Shown: positions 8,676 through 15,548 of the stretch, in pieces | How the letters are laid out: the number at the start of each line of letters is the position of its first letter | Numbering within the stretch: the first letter of the stretch is position 1 | Source of the DNA: Saccharothrix sp. NRRL B-16314 | Lineage (GTDB): Bacteria; Actinomycetota; Actinomycetes; Mycobacteriales; Pseudonocardiaceae | Direction: 5' to 3' | Length of the DNA: 64,000 nt | Assembly: GCF_000716595.1 (NCBI RefSeq) | Contig: NZ_JNXC01000024.1 | Coordinates: forward strand, 1 to 64,000 | Translations under genes and position numbers: made by a program | The notes under the pieces: model-generated | Databases searched by the model: none | What the model was told of the DNA's origin: nothing | The model's input: only the letters and a program-made list of their open reading frames with translations

Positions 8676-8697
8676 GTCCCGATCATGCCGCGCTCGG

Positions 8698-9939
8698 CTA
8701 CGCGACGTTCCACTTCTGGTTGGCGGTGCCGTAGCAGGTCCACAGCTGCAACCGGGTGCCGTTGGCGGAACTGTTGTTCTGCGCGTCCAGGCACTTGTTC
8801 GCCTGGATGTTGACGATGTCGTTCGCGCCGCTCACCGCGAACTTCTGCGCACCGGACCCGTTGCAGTCCCACAACTGGATCAGCGTGCCGTCCGCCGTGC
8901 CGCCCGCCGCCGCGTCGAGGCACTTGCCCAACGCCCGGATCGTGCCGTCACCGGGACGCGACCACTGCTGGGCCGCCGTGCCGTTGCAGTCCCACAACTG
9001 GACGGGAGTGCCGTTGGCGGAGTTCGCGCCGGCCACGTCGACGCACTTGCCGCCGATACCGGTGATCCGGCCGCCACCGGCGGGCGGGTTGCCGTCGAGC
9101 GTCGACACGCGCACGTAGTCGATCACGAACTGCTGCGGGAACACGGTGCTCGCGTCCGGGTAGCCCGGCCACTCGCCGCCGACCGCCAGGTTCAGGATGA
9201 CGAAGAACGGCTTGTTGAACACCCACTGGTTGCCGCCGACGTCGGCGGGCGTGCGGCGCTGGTAGACGTTGCCGTCCACGGACCACGAGATGCCGGTCGG
9301 CGACCACTCGATGGCGAACGTGTGGAAGCCGTCGGCGAAGTTCGGCCCGTTGAACGGCATGCCGATGCCGCCGGCGCCCGAGTAGCCGGGACCGTGGATG
9401 GTGCCGTACACGGTGTCCAGGTCGTGGCCCAGGAACTCCATGATGTCGATCTCGCCGCTGTTCGGCCACGGGTTGCCGGAGTTGATGTCCTGGCCGAGCA
9501 TCCAGAACGCGGGCCAGATGCCCTTGCCGCGCGGCATCTTCATCCGCGCCTCGACCTTGCCGTAGGTCGTGGTGAACTTGCCCGCGGTGTTGATCCGGGC
9601 CGACGTGTACTGGCAGCGGCCGTACCAGCAGTTGTAGTTGCCGGGGTTCTCACGGCGGGCGGTGATCACCAGGTTGCCCGCGCCGTCCATCGCCGCGTTG
9701 CTCGCCGATGTCGTGTAGTACTGGTGTTCGCGGTTGGCACCGTTGTTGTCGCCGACCTCCGTGTTCCACTTGGAGGCGTCGACCCTCGAACCCGCCGGGC
9801 CGTTGAACTCCTCGGCGAAGGTGACCGCCATCGTGCCCACGTCGGCGGAGGCACCCGTTGCCGGTGCGGCTTGCGCGGCGGGCACGGCCAGCCCGCTGAA
9901 GGCGAGTATTACCGCGCCCACCATCACTCGTGTCCTCAT
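8698..9939 (-). CDS. Secreted GH16 endo-beta-1,3-glucanase with ricin-type (CBM13) lectin domain
   Basis: The 413-residue protein has a signal peptide (MRTRVMVGAVILAFSG... to AAQAAP), a GH16 catalytic domain, and a C-terminal ricin B-type beta-trefoil. The GH16 active-site strand GEIDIMEFLGHD carries the Glu-Asp-Glu catalytic set of laminarinases. The trefoil has three subrepeats (GKCVDVAG, GKCLDAAAG, NKCLDAQNN), each with a later LWDCNG or LWTCYG. The ATG at 9939 is chosen because AGGGAG lies 6 bases before it and the signal peptide then follows. The likely role is hydrolysis of laminarin or fungal cell-wall beta-1,3-glucan outside the cell. It is divergent from paaZ across 136 bp. Confidence 0.93.
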   Translation of the reverse strand: MRTRVMVGAVILAFSGLAVPAAQAAPATGASADVGTMAVTFAEEFNGPAGSRVDASKWNTEVGDNNGANREHQYYTTSASNAAMDGAGNLVITARRENPGNYNCWYGRCQYTSARINTAGKFTTTYGKVEARMKMPRGKGIWPAFWMLGQDINSGNPWPNSGEIDIMEFLGHDLDTVYGTIHGPGYSGAGGIGMPFNGPNFADGFHTFAIEWSPTGISWSVDGNVYQRRTPADVGGNQWVFNKPFFVILNLAVGGEWPGYPDASTVFPQQFVIDYVRVSTLDGNPPAGGGRITGIGGKCVDVAGANSANGTPVQLWDCNGTAAQQWSRPGDGTIRALGKCLDAAAGGTADGTLIQLWDCNGSGAQKFAVSGANDIVNIQANKCLDAQNNSSANGTRLQLWTCYGTANQKWNVA

Positions 9940-10075
9940 CGACACTCCCTTCACTCTGGCGACGGCCAGGCTGGAACTTACTCCATAGGCTTTAATCAAG
10001 TCACGATGAAAGTAGGGGCGCTTTACTGTCGACATGCCGGGACACCCACCGGCCCGACAAGGAGGTCGACACCCG

Positions 10076-12100
10076 ATGTCCATGCTGCGCAGCTACGTGT
10101 CCGGACGCTGGCACGCCTCGTCCGCGGAGGGCACACCCCTCCACGACGCCGTGACCGGCGAGGAGTTCGCCCGGATCTCGTCGCAGGGGATCGACATGGC
10201 GGCGGCCCTGGACCACGGCAGGCGCGTCGGCGGCCCGGCGCTGCGGGAGCTGACGTTCCACCAGCGCGCGGCCCTGCTCAAGGCCCTGGCGTCACACCTG
10301 CGTGAACACCGCGACGAGCTGTACGCCCTCTCCGCCCGATCGGGTGCGACCAAGACCGACTCGCTGATCGACGTGGACGGCGGCATCGGCGTCCTGTTCG
10401 GCTACGCGAGCAAGGCCAAGCGCGAACTGCCCAACGACACCGTCTACGTGGACGGCGCGGTGGAGCCGCTGAGCCGCGGTGGAACGTTCGTCGGCCAGCA
10501 CATCGCCACCCCGCTGCGGGGCGTCGCGGTGCAGATCAACGCCTTCAACTTCCCCATGTGGGGCCCGCTGGAGAAGTTCGCCCCGGCGTTCATCGCGGGC
10601 GTGCCGTCGCTGATCAAGCCGGCCTCCCCGACCGCCTACGTCACCGAGAAGCTGGTCGAGCTGATGCTCGCCGCCGACCTGCTGCCGGAAGGCTCGCTGC
10701 AACTCGTCACCGGCAGCGCGGGCGACCTGCTGGACCACCTGACCGCCCAGGACCTGGTCGGTTTCACCGGCTCCGCGTCCACCGCCCAGGTGCTGCGCAC
10801 GCACCCCGCCGTGGTGCGCAACAGCGTGCGCTTCAACGCCGAGGCGGACTCGCTGAACTGCTCGATCCTCGGCCCGGACGCGGTCGAGGGCACGCCCGAG
10901 TTCGACCTGTTCGTCAAGCAGCTCGTCAGCGAGATGACGGTCAAGGCAGGCCAGAAGTGCACCGCGATCCGGCGCGCCCTGGTACCCGCCTCCCTCGTCG
11001 ACGCCGTCGCGGACGCGGCGAGCGCACGCCTGGCGAAGGTCGTCATCGGCAACCCCGCCAACGAGAGCGTGCGGATGGGCGCGCTGGCGGGCCTGGAGCA
11101 GCGCGAGGAGGTCCGGCGGTCGCTGAAGGCGCTGCTGGAGGTCGGCGAGGTCGTCTACGGCTCACCCGACCGGGTGGACGTGGTGGACGCCGACGCCGAG
11201 CGCGGGGCGTTCCTGTCGCCCATGCTGCTCAAGGCCGACCCGGACCACGCCCAGCCGCACCAGGTGGAGGCGTTCGGGCCGGTGTCCACGCTGATGGCCT
11301 ACCGGGACGTCGACCACGCGGTGGAGCTGGCCGCACGGGGCGCGGGCAGCCTGGTCGGCTCGGTCGTCACGCACGACGCGGACTTCGCCCGCGAGGTCGT
11401 GCTGGGCGTGTCGCCGTGGCACGGCCGGATCCTGGTGCTGGACCGGGACGACGCCAAGGAGTCCACCGGCCACGGCTCGCCGCTGCCGGCGCTGGTCCAC
11501 GGCGGACCGGGCCGGGCGGGCGGCGGTGAGGAGATGGGCGGCATCCGCGGCGTGCTGCACCACATGCAGCGCACGGCCGTCCAGGCGAGCCCGCGGGTGC
11601 TGAGCGCCGTCACGGGGCGGTGGGTCGCGGGCGCGCCGCGCACCGAGTCGGACGTGCACCCGTTCCGGAAGTCGTTGCGGGAGCTGAAGGTCGGCGACGC
11701 GGTCGTCGCCGGGCCGCGGACCGTGACGCTGGAGGACGTCGAGCACTTCGCCGGGTTCACCGGCGACACGTTCTACGCGCACATGGACGAGGAGGCCGCG
11801 GCGGCGAACCCGTTCTTCGGCGGTCGGGTCGCGCACGGGTACCTGGTCGTGTCGTTCGCGGCGGGCCTGTTCGTGTCGCCCGAGCCGGGGCCGGTGCTGG
11901 CGAACGTCGGGCTGGAGAACCTGCGGTTCCTCACGCCCACGTTCCCCGGTGACGAGCTGACCGTGACGTTGACCGCGAAGCAGATCACGCCGCGGGAGGA
12001 CCAGGAGTACGGCGAGGTCCGGTGGGACGCCGACCTGGTCAACCAGAAGGGCGAGTCGGTGGCCAAGTACGACGTGCTCACCCTGGTGGCGAAGCAGTAG
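10076..12100 (+). CDS. paaZ: Bifunctional oxepin-CoA hydrolase / semialdehyde dehydrogenase
   Basis: The 674-residue protein joins an aldehyde dehydrogenase domain (about 1-520) to a MaoC-type hot-dog hydratase domain. The dehydrogenase residues fall at Glu256 and Cys295 (KAGQKCTAIRRA), the same numbers I recall for E. coli PaaZ. The hydratase pair is Asp564 and His569 (GDTFYAH). PaaZ opens the oxepin-CoA ring and oxidises the semialdehyde in aerobic phenylacetate breakdown. AAGGAGG at 10059-10065 precedes the ATG. No other paa gene is in the window, so this copy is an orphan here; it may serve tropone-related or other CoA-thioester chemistry. Confidence 0.9.
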   Translation: MSMLRSYVSGRWHASSAEGTPLHDAVTGEEFARISSQGIDMAAALDHGRRVGGPALRELTFHQRAALLKALASHLREHRDELYALSARSGATKTDSLIDVDGGIGVLFGYASKAKRELPNDTVYVDGAVEPLSRGGTFVGQHIATPLRGVAVQINAFNFPMWGPLEKFAPAFIAGVPSLIKPASPTAYVTEKLVELMLAADLLPEGSLQLVTGSAGDLLDHLTAQDLVGFTGSASTAQVLRTHPAVVRNSVRFNAEADSLNCSILGPDAVEGTPEFDLFVKQLVSEMTVKAGQKCTAIRRALVPASLVDAVADAASARLAKVVIGNPANESVRMGALAGLEQREEVRRSLKALLEVGEVVYGSPDRVDVVDADAERGAFLSPMLLKADPDHAQPHQVEAFGPVSTLMAYRDVDHAVELAARGAGSLVGSVVTHDADFAREVVLGVSPWHGRILVLDRDDAKESTGHGSPLPALVHGGPGRAGGGEEMGGIRGVLHHMQRTAVQASPRVLSAVTGRWVAGAPRTESDVHPFRKSLRELKVGDAVVAGPRTVTLEDVEHFAGFTGDTFYAHMDEEAAAANPFFGGRVAHGYLVVSFAAGLFVSPEPGPVLANVGLENLRFLTPTFPGDELTVTLTAKQITPREDQEYGEVRWDADLVNQKGESVAKYDVLTLVAKQ

Positions 12101-12123
12101 GAGCGCAACGGCAGCAGCCGGAG

Positions 12124-12156
12124 GGCGGGGTCCGACGCGTGAAATCGGGCCCCGCC
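12124..12156. terminator. Hairpin between paaZ and the PI-PLC-like gene
   Basis: An 11-bp GC stem (12124-12134 with 12146-12156, one G-U pair) around an 11-base loop lies 23 bases after the paaZ stop and before the convergent gene end. It is placed to end both transcripts. Confidence 0.6.
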
Positions 12157-12189
12157 CCGTTCCGGACCGGGAGGCGGGCCGAACGCCGG

Positions 12190-13182
12190 TCAGCCGACCG
12201 AGTAGCCCACGATCGCCGGGTCGACCCAGTCGCTGGACACGATGGTCGCGCCCTTGCCTGCCAGTTGCCGCACCCGCGCCTGCGCGTCCGACACGGACGG
12301 GGTGCGGGAGTCGATCGCCGGTGGCACGGCGTGCGCGTCCGTCATCACCACCAGGTAGTGGCCGCCCAGGTACGACTCGCCCGGCCACCCCGCGTACGAC
12401 GACGCGCCGCCGTCGAACGCGACGAACCACGGCGCACGGGCGCCGCCGCGGTCACCGACGCGCGGGTCGGACTGGGACGCGCCGTTGATCGCGGGGAACG
12501 CCAGTGCCGACCCGAGCGCGCCGCTGCTGCGGGCCGAGATCAGCCGGTCCGCGTACTCCAGGTCGGTGTCGTAGTTGTCGAACGGGTTGCCCTGCTCGAA
12601 CGTGCCGACCTCGACCAGGATGACGAACTTGCCGGTCAACGCCGAGCGGTGCGGCCACGCGCCCGCGCGGGCCGCGGCGTCCAAGGTGGCGTGCGACCCG
12701 ATGAGCTGCGCCGGTCCGAACACCGACGACGCGCCGAGCGTGTCCGCGACGATCCGGTCGAACTCGTCCGGGCCGAAGCCGCCGCGGTCGTCGAAACCGT
12801 TCTTGAACTCGACCTTCAGCACCATCAGCGGGTGGGACGGGTTGCGGTCGTGCCACAGCCGGATGTTGCGCAGGCACGTGGCGAGGTTCTGGTTGCGGGT
12901 GCCGGTGCGCAACTGGTCGTAGTCGGTGGCGCGGGCGCAGTTGTTGGCGTTGCCCGGGTCGTGCCCCACCTGGAAGTCGCGGCTGAACAGGAAGTTGGTC
13001 CAGACGTCCAGTTCGACGAGGCCGGGCTTCTTGTCCAGCACGTCGACCAGGAACGGTGCGGTCTGCTGCGTGTAAGCGTTGTGGACGCCCACCGCGGTGC
13101 CGCCGGTCGCCGTCGCGGCTTGTGCGGTTCCGGGCAGGGCCGTCATCAGGAGTGCGGCCACTGCGACTGTCAGACGCTTCAT
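12190..13182 (-). CDS. Secreted phosphatidylinositol-specific phospholipase C-like protein
   Basis: The 330-residue protein has a signal peptide (MKRLTVAVAALLMTALPG to AQAA) and a PLC-like barrel. His34 in the HNAYTQQ motif and His74 in FQVGHDPG are placed like the two catalytic histidines. ELDVW and LKVEFKNGFD supply likely Ca2+ or substrate carboxylates, and YLVVMTDAH comes near the end. The pattern fits the calcium-dependent PI-PLC family (PF16670-like), which cleaves phosphoinositides. The ATG at 13182 is supported by GAGGAG 9 bases upstream and by the signal peptide. There is no close partner gene. Confidence 0.8.
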   Translation of the reverse strand: MKRLTVAVAALLMTALPGTAQAATATGGTAVGVHNAYTQQTAPFLVDVLDKKPGLVELDVWTNFLFSRDFQVGHDPGNANNCARATDYDQLRTGTRNQNLATCLRNIRLWHDRNPSHPLMVLKVEFKNGFDDRGGFGPDEFDRIVADTLGASSVFGPAQLIGSHATLDAAARAGAWPHRSALTGKFVILVEVGTFEQGNPFDNYDTDLEYADRLISARSSGALGSALAFPAINGASQSDPRVGDRGGARAPWFVAFDGGASSYAGWPGESYLGGHYLVVMTDAHAVPPAIDSRTPSVSDAQARVRQLAGKGATIVSSDWVDPAIVGYSVG

Positions 13183-13299
13183 CGGTGAAGGCTCCTCGTG
13201 GTCCTGCGCGCAGGTCGCCTCCCACCCTAGAAACACGAAATGTCTTCACGATGTCCACTAAATGGACGCTGATCGAGGTCTGCCGCACAAGCGGGGCCG

Positions 13300-13959
13300 C
13301 TACGCCGGGTCGTACATCCGCCGCTCGACCCGGCGCCGCATGTCCTCGGGCAGGTCGTCCCCCGCCGCGGCCAGGCGCGGCAGCAGCTCCGCCTCCAGCG
13401 TCAGGGCGCGGAACGCCAGCGCGATCGTGACGTCGTGGTCCGGCCGGTGCTCGACGGTGATCTCGTCACCCGCGGTGATGGTCCCGGGCTCCACGACGCG
13501 GAAGTACGTGCCCGGCAGGCCCCGCGCGGTGAACCTCTTCACCCACCCCTGCTCCTCCATCACGCCGGCGAACGTCCGGCACGGGATGCGCGGCCTGGTC
13601 GCCTGGAGCAGCAGCGACCCGATCCGCCACCGCTCGCCGAGCAGCGCGCCGGACACGTCGACACCGACCGTGGTCAGGTTCTCCCCGAACAGCCCCGGCC
13701 CGAGGTCGCGGCCCAGCTCCACCGACCACCCGTCCAGCTCCTCCCGCGAGTAGGCGTAGACGGCCTGGTCGTTGCCGCCGTGGTTGCGCATGTCGGAGAT
13801 GTGGTCACCGGCGACGCCGCTGCCGCCCGTGCCGCGCGGACCGGGGGCCTGGACGTCCACGGGGCCGTGCACCGGGCGCTTGCCGATACCGGTGTGGCCG
13901 ATGGCGGCGTGGTCGAACTCGACGCGGGAACCGACGTTGACGGAGAGCACGTAAGGCAT
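13300..13959 (-). CDS. MOSC-domain protein (YiiM-like)
   Basis: The 219-residue protein starts MPYVLSVNVG, the usual beginning of YiiM-type MOSC proteins. It carries DQAVYAYSREELDGW, LGPGLFGENLTT and the conserved cysteine in RPRIPCRTFAG, followed by a C-terminal region (EAELLPRLAAAGDDLP). MOSC proteins bind activated sulfur or the molybdenum cofactor; YiiM reduces N-hydroxylated purines and similar compounds. The ATG at 13959 fits this N-terminus, and the open frame upstream lacks family similarity. It is divergent from a lipoprotein gene at 14054. Confidence 0.87.
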   Translation of the reverse strand: MPYVLSVNVGSRVEFDHAAIGHTGIGKRPVHGPVDVQAPGPRGTGGSGVAGDHISDMRNHGGNDQAVYAYSREELDGWSVELGRDLGPGLFGENLTTVGVDVSGALLGERWRIGSLLLQATRPRIPCRTFAGVMEEQGWVKRFTARGLPGTYFRVVEPGTITAGDEITVEHRPDHDVTIALAFRALTLEAELLPRLAAAGDDLPEDMRRRVERRMYDPA

Positions 13960-14053
13960 GGGTCTGACGGTAGCGGAGGGACTTTCGGGGTTCGCACTCC
14001 TGATCCGCCGTGGGTGGGGGAGGATGGTGGCGTTCACCGTAAGTGGGGGTGTC

Positions 14054-14779
14054 ATGCGCAGGTCCGTCGTCGCGTTGGTGCTGGCCGTGGTCGGTCTGGC
14101 GGGTTGCGCGGAGCGGACGAAGCTGCCGACACCGACCCTCGGCCCGGTCGTGGACGACAGCGCCGTGCTGATCAGGACCCTCGCCGCCCGCGCCGCCGAG
14201 CAGGGCTCGGTCCGGTTCGACGCGGAGACCACCCTGTCCGGTCTGCACGTGACGCTCGCCGGCGACCTGCTGCGCGCCCGCGAGGGCCGGCTGGTGTCGT
14301 TGCGCCAGGACTCGTCCACCGAGGTCGTGGTGCTGGCGGACGCCGCCTACTCCCGGACGTCGGGGGGCTCGTGGGCCAAGCTCGGGCTGGCGGACCGCGC
14401 GCCCGTTCGGGCGGACACCACGGTGGCCGGCCTGCCCGACGAGGTGGACCCGTCGTCGGTGGTGGAGTCGCTCGCGGGCAGCCTCATCGTGGCCACGGGC
14501 GACGAGGAGCTCGACGGCGTGCCGACGCGCCGCTACACCATGCTGGTCGACCTGCGGCAGCAGGCGGAGCGGACGCCGGACGTCACGCGCCGCTCCCACC
14601 TGCTGGCCGCCTACGAGTCCGGTTTCACCGCGTCCGCCACCGTGTGGGTGGGTCCGGGCGACCTGCCGGTGCGGGTCGAGCAGGTGCTGAAGACGTTGGA
14701 GGACAACGTCTTCCAGCGCAGCCTGCACCGCTTCACCGACTGGAACGCCGACCTCCGGGTGACCGCGCCCTCGTCCTGA
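14054..14779 (+). CDS. Lipoprotein (LppX/LprG-like fold possible)
   Basis: The 241-residue protein has a short signal sequence ending in the lipobox VGLAGC, so the mature protein should be anchored to the outer face of the membrane. The rest shows alternating beta-rich segments, FDAETTLSGLHVTLAGDLL, EVVVLADAAYSRTSGGSW, and a late DLPVRVEQVLKT. These resemble actinobacterial lipoproteins that carry lipids or sense hydrophobic ligands, but the similarity is only suggestive. It ends 22 bases before the convergent cyclophilin gene. Confidence 0.65.
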   Translation: MRRSVVALVLAVVGLAGCAERTKLPTPTLGPVVDDSAVLIRTLAARAAEQGSVRFDAETTLSGLHVTLAGDLLRAREGRLVSLRQDSSTEVVVLADAAYSRTSGGSWAKLGLADRAPVRADTTVAGLPDEVDPSSVVESLAGSLIVATGDEELDGVPTRRYTMLVDLRQQAERTPDVTRRSHLLAAYESGFTASATVWVGPGDLPVRVEQVLKTLEDNVFQRSLHRFTDWNADLRVTAPSS

Positions 14780-14801
14780 TCGCCGGTCGGCGGATCACCC
14801 G

Positions 14802-15515
14802 TCAGCCGGTGCGCTTGGCCCGCCCGATGTCCGTGGTCAGCGCGGGACGGCCGTCGACCTGGCTGTCCGGGTTCGGCGCGATGCCGCCCGCCGCGACCTT
14901 GTCCAGGGTGGCGAGCCCGGCGGGGGAGATGCGGCCGAACACGGTGTAGTTGGGCCGCAGCACGGAATCCGAGGTGACCAGGAAGAACTGGCTGCCGTTG
15001 GTGTCGGGGCCCGCGTTGGCCATGGCCAGGGTGCCGCGCGGGTAGATGCGGCGCAGGCCGGTCGGGTCGTTCGGCGCGGGTGCCAGGTCGGTCGGCAGCT
15101 CGTCCCGGTACTTGTAGCCGGGGCCGCCCTCACCGGTGTCGGACGGGTCGCCGCACTGGAGCACCTTCAACGTCGGGTACGCCGTCAGCCGGTGGCAGGT
15201 CGTGTCGTCGTAGAACTTCTTCCGCACCAGGTGCAGGAAGCTCTGGACCGTGCACGGCGCCTGGGCGCGGTCCAGCACCACCGGCACCGGACCCTGGTTG
15301 GTCGCCAGCAGGACCGTCGCGTACCCGTGGTCCGGCGTGTGCCGGGGGTCCGGGGGGAGCGGCACAGGGCGCGCGGCCGGCTCGTCCGGTGTCACCTCGT
15401 AGCCGCACGGGCCGCGCGTCACGTCGGGGCCGCCCATCACGTCGGGTTCGGGCGACGCCTGCGCCACCCCACCGCCCAGGACCGCCATCAGCGCCACTGC
15501 CAACAGGATCTTCAT
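14802..15515 (-). CDS. Secreted peptidyl-prolyl cis-trans isomerase (cyclophilin)
   Basis: The 237-residue protein has an N-terminal signal sequence (MKILLAVALMAVLGG to AQAS) and a cyclophilin domain. Visible family blocks are KKFYDDTTCHRLTAYPTLKVLQCGDP, RGTLAMANAGPDTNGSQFFL and LRPNYTVFGRI. The usual FHR active-site arginine is present in the CHRL form, as in actinobacterial secreted or lipid-anchored members. It likely assists folding of exported proteins. It lies 33 bases after the LAL regulator on the same strand. Confidence 0.88.
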   Translation of the reverse strand: MKILLAVALMAVLGGGVAQASPEPDVMGGPDVTRGPCGYEVTPDEPAARPVPLPPDPRHTPDHGYATVLLATNQGPVPVVLDRAQAPCTVQSFLHLVRKKFYDDTTCHRLTAYPTLKVLQCGDPSDTGEGGPGYKYRDELPTDLAPAPNDPTGLRRIYPRGTLAMANAGPDTNGSQFFLVTSDSVLRPNYTVFGRISPAGLATLDKVAAGGIAPNPDSQVDGRPALTTDIGRAKRTG

Positions 15516-15548
15516 CGGACCAGGTGTAGCGGACCCGGCACCACGCCA

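Noticed and set aside
13959-14319. Longer N-terminus for the MOSC protein
   Set aside because: The 120 extra codons are low-complexity and overlap the divergent lipoprotein gene; MPYVLSVNVG is the normal start of the family.
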